Source: Aristolochia californica (Eukaryota; Streptophyta; Magnoliopsida; Piperales; Aristolochiaceae). From it: a DNA stretch of 64,000 nucleotides. Both the position numbers and the translations under genes were made by a program. The notes beneath the pieces were generated by a model that did no database searches, was not told where the DNA came from, and saw nothing but the letters and a program-made list of their open reading frames with translations. Where the stretch lies: NCBI GenBank assembly GCA_029961685.1, contig JARWKL010000007.1:12361406-12425405 (forward strand), in the 5' to 3' direction. Positions 52,301-64,000 of the stretch are shown piece by piece. Positions within the stretch are counted from its first letter, which is position 1, and the number at the start of each line of letters is the position of its first letter.

Positions 52301-55300
52301 AAGATGAAATATAGAAAGTGAAATGAAATACAGAAAGAAAGATGAAATACAGAAAGAAAGAGTAAATATAGAAAGTAAAATAAAATTTAGAAAGAAAGAT
52401 GAAATATAGAAAGTAAAATAAAATATAGAAAAAAGGTAAAAATAAGGAAAGTAAAATGAAATATAGAATGAAATATGAAAGTAGAAAGTATAATGGAATA
52501 TAGAAAGTAAAATGAAATATATAAAGAAAGATGAAATATAGAAAGTAAAATAAAATATAGTAAAAAAATGATGTACAGAAAGTAACATGAATTAAAGAAA
52601 GAAAAATGAAAAATAGAAAGTAAAATGAAATATAGAAAGAAATATAAAATAGAGAAAGTAAAAAGAAATATATAGAGAAAGATGAAATATAGAAAGTAAA
52701 ATGTAATAAAGAAAGAAAGATGAAATAAAAAAATAAAATATTGAAAGAAAAAGGAAATATGGAAAGAAAGATGAATTATAGAAAGAAAGGTGAATTATAG
52801 AAAGGCAAATGATATATAGAAAGAAGTTGAAATATAGAAAGTAAAATGAAAAATAAAAAGTAAGATGAAAAATAGAAAGTAAAATAAAATATAGAAAGAA
52901 AGATGAAATATAGAAAGTCAAATGAAATACAGAAAGAAAGATTAAATATAGAAAGTAAAATGAAATTTATAAAGAAAGATGAAATGTAGAAAGTAAAATA
53001 AAATATAGAAAGAAGGTTAAAAAAAAGAAAGTAAAATGAAATATATAATGAAATATGAAATATAGAAAGTATAATGAAATATAGAAAGTAAAATGAAATA
53101 TATAAAGAAAGATGAAATATAGAAAGTAACATGAAATAAAGAAAGAAAGATGAAATAAAGAAACTAAAATGAAATATGGAAAGAAGGTAAAATGAAATAT
53201 AGAAAATATGAAGATATTTAGAAAGTTAAAGGAAACGTAGAAAGAAAGATGAAATATAGAAAGTAAAATATAAAACAGAAAGAAAGAAGAAATAAAAATA
53301 AAATAAAATAAAATGAAATATTGAAAGAAAAAGGAAAAATGGAAAGAAAGATAAAATATAGAAAGAAAGTTGAATTATAGAAAGTAAAATGAAATGTAGA
53401 AAAAAGATGAAATATAGAACGTAAAATGAAAAATTGAAGGTAAGATGAAAAATAGAAAGTAAGATGAAATATAGAAAGTGAGATGAAATATAGAAAGTAA
53501 AATAAAATAAAGAAAGAAAGATGAAATATAGAAAGTAAAATAAGATACAGAAAAAATGATGAAGTATAGAAAGTAAAATAAAATATAGAATGTAAAATAA
53601 AATATTGTAAGAGAAACGATATATAGAAAGTAACATGAAATAAAGAAAGAAAGATGAAATATAGAAACTAAAATGAAATATAGAAAGAAAGATGAAATAT
53701 AGAAAGTGAAATGAAATACAGAAAGAAAGATGAAATACAGAAAGAAAGAGTAAATATAGAAAGTAAAATAAAATTTAGAAAGAAAGATGAAATATAGAAA
53801 GTAAAATAAAATATAGAAAAAAGGTAAAAATAAGGAAAGTAAAATGAAATATAGAATGAAATATGAAAGTAGAAAGTATAATGGAATATAGAAAGTAAAA
53901 TGAAATATATAAAGAAAGATGAAATATAGAAAGTAAAATAAAATATAGTAAAAAAATGATGTACAGAAAGTAACATGAATTAAAGAAAGAAAAATGAAAA
54001 ATAGAAAGTAAAATGAAATATAGAAAGAAATATAAAATAGAGAAAGTAAAAAGAAATATATAGAGAAAGATGAAATATAGAAAGTAAAATGTAATATAGA
54101 AAGAAAGATGAAATAAAAAAATAAAATATTGAAAGAAAAAGGAAATATGGAAAGAAAGATGAATTATAGAAAGAAAGGTGAATTATAGAAAGGCAAATGA
54201 TATATAGAAAGAAGTTGAAATATAGAAAGTAAAATGAAAAATAAAAAGTAAGATGAAAAATAGAAAGTAAAATAAAATATAGAAAGAAAGATGAAATATA
54301 GAAAGTCAAATGAAATACAGAAAGAAAGATTAAATATAGAAAGTAAAATGAAATTTATAAAGAAAGATGAAATGTAGAAAGTAAAATAAAATATAGAAAG
54401 AAGGTTAAAAAAAAGAAAGTAAAATGAAATATATAATGAAATATGAAATATAGAAAGTATAATGAAATATAGAAAGTAAAATGAAATATATAAAGAAAGA
54501 TGAAATATAGAAAGTAACATGAAATAAAGAAAGAAAGATGAAATAAAGAAACTAAAATGAAATATGGAAAGAAGGTAAAATGAAATATAGAAAATATGAA
54601 GATATTTAGAAAGTTAAAGGAAACGTAGAAAGAAAGATGAAATATAGAAAGTAAAATATAAAACAGAAAGAAAGAAGAAATAAAAATAAAATAAAATGAA
54701 ATATTGAAAGAAAAAGGAAAAATGGAAAGAAAGATAAAATATAGAAAGAAAGTTGAATTATAGAAAGTAAAATGAAATGTAGAAAAAAGATGAAATATAG
54801 AACGTAAAATGAAAAATTGAAGGTAAGATGAAAAATAGAAAGTAAGATGAAATATAGAAAGTGAGATGAAATATAGAAAGTAAAATAAAATAAAGAAAGA
54901 AAGATGAAATATAGAAAGTAAAATAAGATACAGAAAAAATGATGAAGTATAGAAAGTAAAATAAAATATAGAATGTAAAATAAAATATTGTAAGAGAAAC
55001 GATATATAGAAAGTAACATGAAATAAAGAAAGAAAGATGAAATATAGAAACTAAAATGAAATATAGAAAGAAAGATGAAATATAGAAAGTGAAATGAAAT
55101 ACAGAAAGAAAGATGAAATACAGAAAGAAAGAGTAAATATAGAAAGTAAAATAAAATTTAGAAAGAAAGATGAAATATAGAAAGTAAAATAAAATATAGA
55201 AAAAAGGTAAAAATAAGGAAAGTAAAATGAAATATAGAATGAAATATGAAAGTAGAAAGTATAATGGAATATAGAAAGTAAAATGAAATATATAAAGAAA

Positions 55301-58300
55301 GATGAAATATAGAAAGTAAAATAAAATATAGTAAAAAAATGATGTACAGAAAGTAACATGAATTAAAGAAAGAAAAATGAAAAATAGAAAGTAAAATGAA
55401 ATATAGAAAGAAATATAAAATAGAGAAAGTAAAAAGAAATATATAGAGAAAGATGAAATATAGAAAGTAAAATGTAATATAGAAAGAAAGATGAAATAAA
55501 AAAATAAAATATTGAAAGAAAAAGGAAATATGGAAAGAAAGATGAATTATAGAAAGAAAGGTGAATTATAGAAAGGCAAATGATATATAGAAAGAAGTTG
55601 AAATATAGAAAGTAAAATGAAAAATAAAAAGTAAGATGAAAAATAGAAAGTAAAATAAAATATAGAAAGAAAGATGAAATATAGAAAGTCAAATGAAATA
55701 CAGAAAGAAAGATTAAATATAGAAAGTAAAATGAAATTTATAAAGAAAGATGAAATGTAGAAAGTAAAATAAAATATAGAAAGAAGGTTAAAAAAAAGAA
55801 AGTAAAATGAAATATATAATGAAATATGAAATATAGAAAGTATAATGAAATATAGAAAGTAAAATGAAATATATAAAGAAAGATGAAATATAGAAAGTAA
55901 CATGAAATAAAGAAAGAAAGATGAAATAAAGAAACTAAAATGAAATATGGAAAGAAGGTAAAATGAAATATAGAAAATATGAAGATATTTAGAAAGTTAA
56001 AGGAAACGTAGAAAGAAAGATGAAATATAGAAAGTAAAATATAAAACAGAAAGAAAGAAGAAATAAAAATAAAATAAAATGAAATATTGAAAGAAAAAGG
56101 AAAAATGGAAAGAAAGATAAAATATAGAAAGAAAGTTGAATTATAGAAAGTAAAATGAAATGTAGAAAAAAGATGAAATATAGAACGTAAAATGAAAAAT
56201 TGAAGGTAAGATGAAAAATAGAAAGTAAGATGAAATATAGAAAGTGAGATGAAATATAGAAAGTAAAATAAAATAAAGAAAGAAAGATGAAATATAGAAA
56301 GTAAAATAAGATACAGAAAAAATGATGAAGTATAGAAAGTAAAATAAAATATAGAATGTAAAATAAAATATTGTAAGAGAAACGATATATAGAAAGTAAC
56401 ATGAAATAAAGAAAGAAAGATGAAATATAGAAACTAAAATGAAATATAGAAAGAAAGATGAAATATAGAAAGTGAAATGAAATACAGAAAGAAAGATGAA
56501 ATACAGAAAGAAAGAGTAAATATAGAAAGTAAAATAAAATTTAGAAAGAAAGATGAAATATAGAAAGTAAAATAAAATATAGAAAAAAGGTAAAAATAAG
56601 GAAAGTAAAATGAAATATAGAATGAAATATGAAAGTAGAAAGTATAATGGAATATAGAAAGTAAAATGAAATATATAAAGAAAGATGAAATATAGAAAGT
56701 AAAATAAAATATAGTAAAAAAATGATGTACAGAAAGTAACATGAATTAAAGAAAGAAAAATGAAAAATAGAAAGTAAAATGAAATATAGAAAGAAATATA
56801 AAATAGAGAAAGTAAAAAGAAATATATAGAGAAAGATGAAATATAGAAAGTAAAATGTAATATAGAAAGAAAGATGAAATAAAAAAATAAAATATTGAAA
56901 GAAAAAGGAAATATGGAAAGAAAGATGAATTATAGAAAGAAAGGTGAATTATAGAAAGGCAAATGATATATAGAAAGAAGTTGAAATATAGAAAGTAAAA
57001 TGAAAAATAAAAAGTAAGATGAAAAATAGAAAGTAAAATAAAATATAGAAAGAAAGATGAAATATAGAAAGTCAAATGAAATACAGAAAGAAAGATTAAA
57101 TATAGAAAGTAAAATGAAATTTATAAAGAAAGATGAAATGTAGAAAGTAAAATAAAATATAGAAAGAAGGTTAAAAAAAAGAAAGTAAAATGAAATATAT
57201 AATGAAATATGAAATATAGAAAGTATAATGAAATATAGAAAGTAAAATGAAATATATAAAGAAAGATGAAATATAGAAAGTAACATGAAATAAAGAAAGA
57301 AAGATGAAATAAAGAAACTAAAATGAAATATGGAAAGAAGGTAAAATGAAATATAGAAAATATGAAGATATTTAGAAAGTTAAAGGAAACGTAGAAAGAA
57401 AGATGAAATATAGAAAGTAAAATATAAAACAGAAAGAAAGAAGAAATAAAAATAAAATAAAATGAAATATTGAAAGAAAAAGGAAAAATGGAAAGAAAGA
57501 TAAAATATAGAAAGAAAGTTGAATTATAGAAAGTAAAATGAAATGTAGAAAAAAGATGAAATATAGAACGTAAAATGAAAAATTGAAGGTAAGATGAAAA
57601 ATAGAAAGTAAGATGAAATATAGAAAGTGAGATGAAATATAGAAAGTAAAATAAAATAAAGAAAGAAAGATGAAATATAGAAAGTAAAATAAGATACAGA
57701 AAAAATGATGAAGTATAGAAAGTAAAATAAAATATAGAATGTAAAATAAAATATTGTAAGAGAAACGATATATAGAAAGTAACATGAAATAAAGAAAGAA
57801 AGATGAAATATAGAAACTAAAATGAAATATAGAAAGAAAGATGAAATATAGAAAGTGAAATGAAATACAGAAAGAAAGATGAAATACAGAAAGAAAGAGT
57901 AAATATAGAAAGTAAAATAAAATTTAGAAAGAAAGATGAAATATAGAAAGTAAAATAAAATATAGAAAAAAGGTAAAAATAAGGAAAGTAAAATGAAATA
58001 TAGAATGAAATATGAAAGTAGAAAGTATAATGGAATATAGAAAGTAAAATGAAATATATAAAGAAAGATGAAATATAGAAAGTAAAATAAAATATAGTAA
58101 AAAAATGATGTACAGAAAGTAACATGAATTAAAGAAAGAAAAATGAAAAATAGAAAGTAAAATGAAATATAGAAAGAAATATAAAATAGAGAAAGTAAAA
58201 AGAAATATATAGAGAAAGATGAAATATAGAAAGTAAAATGTAATATAGAAAGAAAGATGAAATAAAAAAATAAAATATTGAAAGAAAAAGGAAATATGGA

Positions 58301-61300
58301 AAGAAAGATGAATTATAGAAAGAAAGGTGAATTATAGAAAGGCAAATGATATATAGAAAGAAGTTGAAATATAGAAAGTAAAATGAAAAATAAAAAGTAA
58401 GATGAAAAATAGAAAGTAAAATAAAATATAGAAAGAAAGATGAAATATAGAAAGTCAAATGAAATACAGAAAGAAAGATTAAATATAGAAAGTAAAATGA
58501 AATTTATAAAGAAAGATGAAATGTAGAAAGTAAAATAAAATATAGAAAGAAGGTTAAAAAAAAGAAAGTAAAATGAAATATATAATGAAATATGAAATAT
58601 AGAAAGTATAATGAAATATAGAAAGTAAAATGAAATATATAAAGAAAGATGAAATATAGAAAGTAACATGAAATAAAGAAAGAAAGATGAAATAAAGAAA
58701 CTAAAATGAAATATGGAAAGAAGGTAAAATGAAATATAGAAAATATGAAGATATTTAGAAAGTTAAAGGAAACGTAGAAAGAAAGATGAAATATAGAAAG
58801 TAAAATATAAAACAGAAAGAAAGAAGAAATAAAAATAAAATAAAATGAAATATTGAAAGAAAAAGGAAAAATGGAAAGAAAGATAAAATATAGAAAGAAA
58901 GTTGAATTATAGAAAGTAAAATGAAATGTAGAAAAAAGATGAAATATAGAACGTAAAATGAAAAATTGAAGGTAAGATGAAAAATAGAAAGTAAGATGAA
59001 ATATAGAAAGTGAGATGAAATATAGAAAGTAAAATAAAATAAAGAAAGAAAGATGAAATATAGAAAGTAAAATAAGATACAGAAAAAATGATGAAGTATA
59101 GAAAGTAAAATAAAATATAGAATGTAAAATAAAATATTGTAAGAGAAACGATATATAGAAAGTAACATGAAATAAAGAAAGAAAGATGAAATATAGAAAC
59201 TAAAATGAAATATAGAAAGAAAGATGAAATATAGAAAGTGAAATGAAATACAGAAAGAAAGATGAAATACAGAAAGAAAGAGTAAATATAGAAAGTAAAA
59301 TAAAATTTAGAAAGAAAGATGAAATATAGAAAGTAAAATAAAATATAGAAAAAAGGTAAAAATAAGGAAAGTAAAATGAAATATAGAATGAAATATGAAA
59401 GTAGAAAGTATAATGGAATATAGAAAGTAAAATGAAATATATAAAGAAAGATGAAATATAGAAAGTAAAATAAAATATAGTAAAAAAATGATGTACAGAA
59501 AGTAACATGAATTAAAGAAAGAAAAATGAAAAATAGAAAGTAAAATGAAATATAGAAAGAAATATAAAATAGAGAAAGTAAAAAGAAATATATAGAGAAA
59601 GATGAAATATAGAAAGTAAAATGTAATATAGAAAGAAAGATGAAATAAAAAAATAAAATATTGAAAGAAAAAGGAAATATGGAAAGAAAGATGAATTATA
59701 GAAAGAAAGGTGAATTATAGAAAGGCAAATGATATATAGAAAGAAGTTGAAATATAGAAAGTAAAATGAAAAATAAAAAGTAAGATGAAAAATAGAAAGT
59801 AAAATAAAATATAGAAAGAAAGATGAAATATAGAAAGTCAAATGAAATACAGAAAGAAAGATTAAATATAGAAAGTAAAATGAAATTTATAAAGAAAGAT
59901 GAAATGTAGAAAGTAAAATAAAATATAGAAAGAAGGTTAAAAAAAAGAAAGTAAAATGAAATATATAATGAAATATGAAATATAGAAAGTATAATGAAAT
60001 ATAGAAAGTAAAATGAAATATATAAAGAAAGATGAAATATAGAAAGTAACATGAAATAAAGAAAGAAAGATGAAATAAAGAAACTAAAATGAAATATGGA
60101 AAGAAGGTAAAATGAAATATAGAAAATATGAAGATATTTAGAAAGTTAAAGGAAACGTAGAAAGAAAGATGAAATATAGAAAGTAAAATATAAAACAGAA
60201 AGAAAGAAGAAATAAAAATAAAATAAAATGAAATATTGAAAGAAAAAGGAAAAATGGAAAGAAAGATAAAATATAGAAAGAAAGTTGAATTATAGAAAGT
60301 AAAATGAAATGTAGAAAAAAGATGAAATATAGAACGTAAAATGAAAAATTGAAGGTAAGATGAAAAATAGAAAGTAAGATGAAATATAGAAAGTGAGATG
60401 AAATATAGAAAGTAAAATAAAATAAAGAAAGAAAGATGAAATATAGAAAGTAAAATAAGATACAGAAAAAATGATGAAGTATAGAAAGTAAAATAAAATA
60501 TAGAATGTAAAATAAAATATTGTAAGAGAAACGATATATAGAAAGTAACATGAAATAAAGAAAGAAAGATGAAATATAGAAACTAAAATGAAATATAGAA
60601 AGAAAGATGAAATATAGAAAGTGAAATGAAATACAGAAAGAAAGATGAAATACAGAAAGAAAGAGTAAATATAGAAAGTAAAATAAAATTTAGAAAGAAA
60701 GATGAAATATAGAAAGTAAAATAAAATATAGAAAAAAGGTAAAAATAAGGAAAGTAAAATGAAATATAGAATGAAATATGAAAGTAGAAAGTATAATGGA
60801 ATATAGAAAGTAAAATGAAATATATAAAGAAAGATGAAATATAGAAAGTAAAATAAAATATAGTAAAAAAATGATGTACAGAAAGTAACATGAATTAAAG
60901 AAAGAAAAATGAAAAATAGAAAGTAAAATGAAATATAGAAAGAAATATAAAATAGAGAAAGTAAAAAGAAATATATAGAGAAAGATGAAATATAGAAAGT
61001 AAAATGTAATATAGAAAGAAAGATGAAATAAAAAAATAAAATATTGAAAGAAAAAGGAAATATGGAAAGAAAGATGAATTATAGAAAGAAAGGTGAATTA
61101 TAGAAAGGCAAATGATATATAGAAAGAAGTTGAAATATAGAAAGTAAAATGAAAAATAAAAAGTAAGATGAAAAATAGAAAGTAAAATAAAATATAGAAA
61201 GAAAGATGAAATATAGAAAGTCAAATGAAATACAGAAAGAAAGATTAAATATAGAAAGTAAAATGAAATTTATAAAGAAAGATGAAATGTAGAAAGTAAA

Positions 61301-64000
61301 ATAAAATATAGAAAGAAGGTTAAAAAAAAGAAAGTAAAATGAAATATATAATGAAATATGAAATATAGAAAGTATAATGAAATATAGAAAGTAAAATGAA
61401 ATATATAAAGAAAGATGAAATATAGAAAGTAACATGAAATAAAGAAAGAAAGATGAAATAAAGAAACTAAAATGAAATATGGAAAGAAGGTAAAATGAAA
61501 TATAGAAAATATGAAGATATTTAGAAAGTTAAAGGAAACGTAGAAAGAAAGATGAAATATAGAAAGTAAAATATAAAACAGAAAGAAAGAAGAAATAAAA
61601 ATAAAATAAAATGAAATATTGAAAGAAAAAGGAAAAATGGAAAGAAAGATAAAATATAGAAAGAAAGTTGAATTATAGAAAGTAAAATGAAATGTAGAAA
61701 AAAGATGAAATATAGAACGTAAAATGAAAAATTGAAGGTAAGATGAAAAATAGAAAGTAAGATGAAATATAGAAAGTGAGATGAAATATAGAAAGTAAAA
61801 TAAAATAAAGAAAGAAAGATGAAATATAGAAAGTAAAATAAGATACAGAAAAAATGATGAAGTATAGAAAGTAAAATAAAATATAGAATGTAAAATAAAA
61901 TATTGTAAGAGAAACGATATATAGAAAGTAACATGAAATAAAGAAAGAAAGATGAAATATAGAAACTAAAATGAAATATAGAAAGAAAGATGAAATATAG
62001 AAAGTGAAATGAAATACAGAAAGAAAGATGAAATACAGAAAGAAAGAGTAAATATAGAAAGTAAAATAAAATTTAGAAAGAAAGATGAAATATAGAAAGT
62101 AAAATAAAATATAGAAAAAAGGTAAAAATAAGGAAAGTAAAATGAAATATAGAATGAAATATGAAAGTAGAAAGTATAATGGAATATAGAAAGTAAAATG
62201 AAATATATAAAGAAAGATGAAATATAGAAAGTAAAATAAAATATAGTAAAAAAATGATGTACAGAAAGTAACATGAATTAAAGAAAGAAAAATGAAAAAT
62301 AGAAAGTAAAATGAAATATAGAAAGAAATATAAAATAGAGAAAGTAAAAAGAAATATATAGAGAAAGATGAAATATAGAAAGTAAAATGTAATATAGAAA
62401 GAAAGATGAAATAAAAAAATAAAATATTGAAAGAAAAAGGAAATATGGAAAGAAAGATGAATTATAGAAAGAAAGGTGAATTATAGAAAGGCAAATGATA
62501 TATAGAAAGAAGTTGAAATATAGAAAGTAAAATGAAAAATAAAAAGTAAGATGAAAAATAGAAAGTAAAATAAAATATAGAAAGAAAGATGAAATATAGA
62601 AAGTCAAATGAAATACAGAAAGAAAGATTAAATATAGAAAGTAAAATGAAATTTATAAAGAAAGATGAAATGTAGAAAGTAAAATAAAATATAGAAAGAA
62701 GGTTAAAAAAAAGAAAGTAAAATGAAATATATAATGAAATATGAAATATAGAAAGTATAATGAAATATAGAAAGTAAAATGAAATATATAAAGAAAGATG
62801 AAATATAGAAAGTAACATGAAATAAAGAAAGAAAGATGAAATAAAGAAACTAAAATGAAATATGGAAAGAAGGTAAAATGAAATATAGAAAATATGAAGA
62901 TATTTAGAAAGTTAAAGGAAACGTAGAAAGAAAGATGAAATATAGAAAGTAAAATATAAAACAGAAAGAAAGAAGAAATAAAAATAAAATAAAATAAAAT
63001 GAAATATTGAAAGAAAAAGGAAAAATGGAAAGAAAGATAAAATATAGAAAGAAAGTTGAATTATAGAAAGTAAAATGAAATGTAGAAAAAAGATGAAATA
63101 TAGAACGTAAAATGAAAAATTGAAGGTAAGATGAAAAATAGAAAGTAAGATGAAATATAGAAAGTGAGATGAAATATAGAAAGTAAAATAAAATAAAGAA
63201 AGAAAGATGAAATATAGAAAGTAAAATAAGATACAGAAAAAATGATGAAGTATAGAAAGTAAAATAAAATATAGAATGTAAAATAAAATATTGTAAGAGA
63301 AACGATATATAGAAAGTAACATGAAATAAAGAAAGAAAGATGAAATATAGAAACTAAAATGAAATATAGAAAGAAAGATGAAATATAGAAAGTGAAATGA
63401 AATACAGAAAGAAAGATGAAATACAGAAAGAAAGAGTAAATATAGAAAGTAAAATAAAATTTAGAAAGAAAGATGAAATATAGAAAGTAAAATAAAATAT
63501 AGAAAAAAGGTAAAAATAAGGAAAGTAAAATGAAATATAGAATGAAATATGAAAGTAGAAAGTATAATGGAATATAGAAAGTAAAATGAAATATATAAAG
63601 AAAGATGAAATATAGAAAGTAAAATAAAATATAGTAAAAAAATGATGTACAGAAAGTAACATGAATTAAAGAAAGAAAAATGAAAAATAGAAAGTAAAAT
63701 GAAATATAGAAAGAAATATAAAATAGAGAAAGTAAAAAGAAATATATAGAGAAAGATGAAATATAGAAAGTAAAATGTAATATAGAAAGAAAGATGAAAT
63801 AAAAAAATAAAATATTGAAAGAAAAAGGAAATATGGAAAGAAAGATGAATTATAGAAAGAAAGGTGAATTATAGAAAGGCAAATGATATATAGAAAGAAG
63901 TTGAAATATAGAAAGTAAAATGAAAAATAAAAAGTAAGATGAAAAATAGAAAGTAAAATAAAATATAGAAAGAAAGATGAAATATAGAAAGTCAAATGAA
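34350..64000 (+). repeat. Homogeneous higher-order array, 1,383-bp unit, about 21.4 copies
   Basis: The anchor aaaaaggtaaaaataagg occurs at 34,451 and then every 1,383 bp to 63,504, making 21 periods. Two periods are 5 bp longer. Each unit is itself built of the 19-bp monomers. Copies are nearly identical. I noticed only three single-base differences (38,974, 43,468 and 52,709) and two 5-bp insertions (about 53,300 and about 62,990). The left edge lies at about 34,350, where the sequence changes from aaaatgtaatacag to the in-phase unit. The array runs off the right end of the window. No gene lies in it; the four repeated minus-strand open frames per unit (102-137 codons) are low-complexity artefacts. 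Confidence 0.95.
53285..53315 (+). repeat. Five-base expansion variant in one array unit
   Basis: This unit has four taaaa-type pentamers before tgaaatattg where the others have three, making it 1,388 bp. The same change is seen once more at about 62,975-63,005, exactly seven units to the right. Confidence 0.85.

Noticed and set aside
34613..63995. Repeated 102-, 109-, 118- and 137-codon minus-strand frames recurring every 1,383 bp, resembling a tandem gene family
   Set aside because: They are the same low-complexity frames copied with the array unit, and they overlap each other in different frames. Their regular recurrence reflects DNA amplification, not a gene family.
34350..64000. CRISPR array
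   Set aside because: There are no short identical repeats alternating with unique spacers. The repeat is continuous, the setting is eukaryotic and no cas gene is present.
1..64000. Telomeric repeats or a plastid/mitochondrial origin
   Set aside because: No TTTAGGG-type arrays and no organelle genes are seen. The monomer is unrelated to plant telomere repeats.

Overview
The window is nuclear DNA of a plant, most likely a flowering plant. It holds a very large AT-rich satellite block interrupted once by a decayed endogenous pararetrovirus (family Caulimoviridae, best guess Florendovirus). No host gene, tRNA, rRNA or bacterial feature is visible. About 58 kb of the 64 kb is one minisatellite family, always in the same orientation, with the purine-rich strand on top. 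The core monomers are 19 bp and come in two types, gaaatatagaaagtaaaat and gaaatatagaaagaaagat. Head to tail they make a 38-bp dimer. By consensus the dimer is about 82% A+T and the top strand has no cytosine.

Layout: (1) 1-5,967, heterogeneous satellite with a recurring block of about 0.41 kb. (2) 5,968-11,698, viral insert on the minus strand. It holds, in transcription order from the right, a truncated N-terminal part (movement-protein side), a coat-protein region, a zinc knuckle, aspartic protease, reverse transcriptase and RNase H, then a separate downstream ORF of unknown function. The polyprotein is broken by loss of its 5' part, a frame change near 11.39 kb and an in-frame TGA at 10,179. 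The 960-codon pol part and the 433-codon downstream ORF are still open. The viral intergenic region is absent. (3) 11,699-about 34,345, heterogeneous satellite in zones, each with its own local higher-order repeat, plus long-range duplications. (4) About 34,350-64,000, a nearly perfect higher-order array with a 1,383-bp period, about 21.4 copies, running off the window end. A diverged copy of the whole 1,383-bp unit lies at about 29,985-31,350 and looks like the progenitor or a sister.

The satellite shows at least three levels: 19-bp monomer, 38-bp dimer, and local units of 0.4-1.4 kb. Indels between related blocks measured here are often 19 or 38 bp, as expected for slippage or unequal exchange in register with the monomer. 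The viral genes cannot act together as they stand, because the polyprotein is broken and no viral promoter or primer site remains. The many long minus-strand open frames in the satellite (up to 435 codons) follow from a repeat whose consensus has no stop codon on the minus strand in any frame, and are not called as genes.

All comparisons were made by eye. Copy counts and offsets come from matching marker motifs, not from a full alignment.
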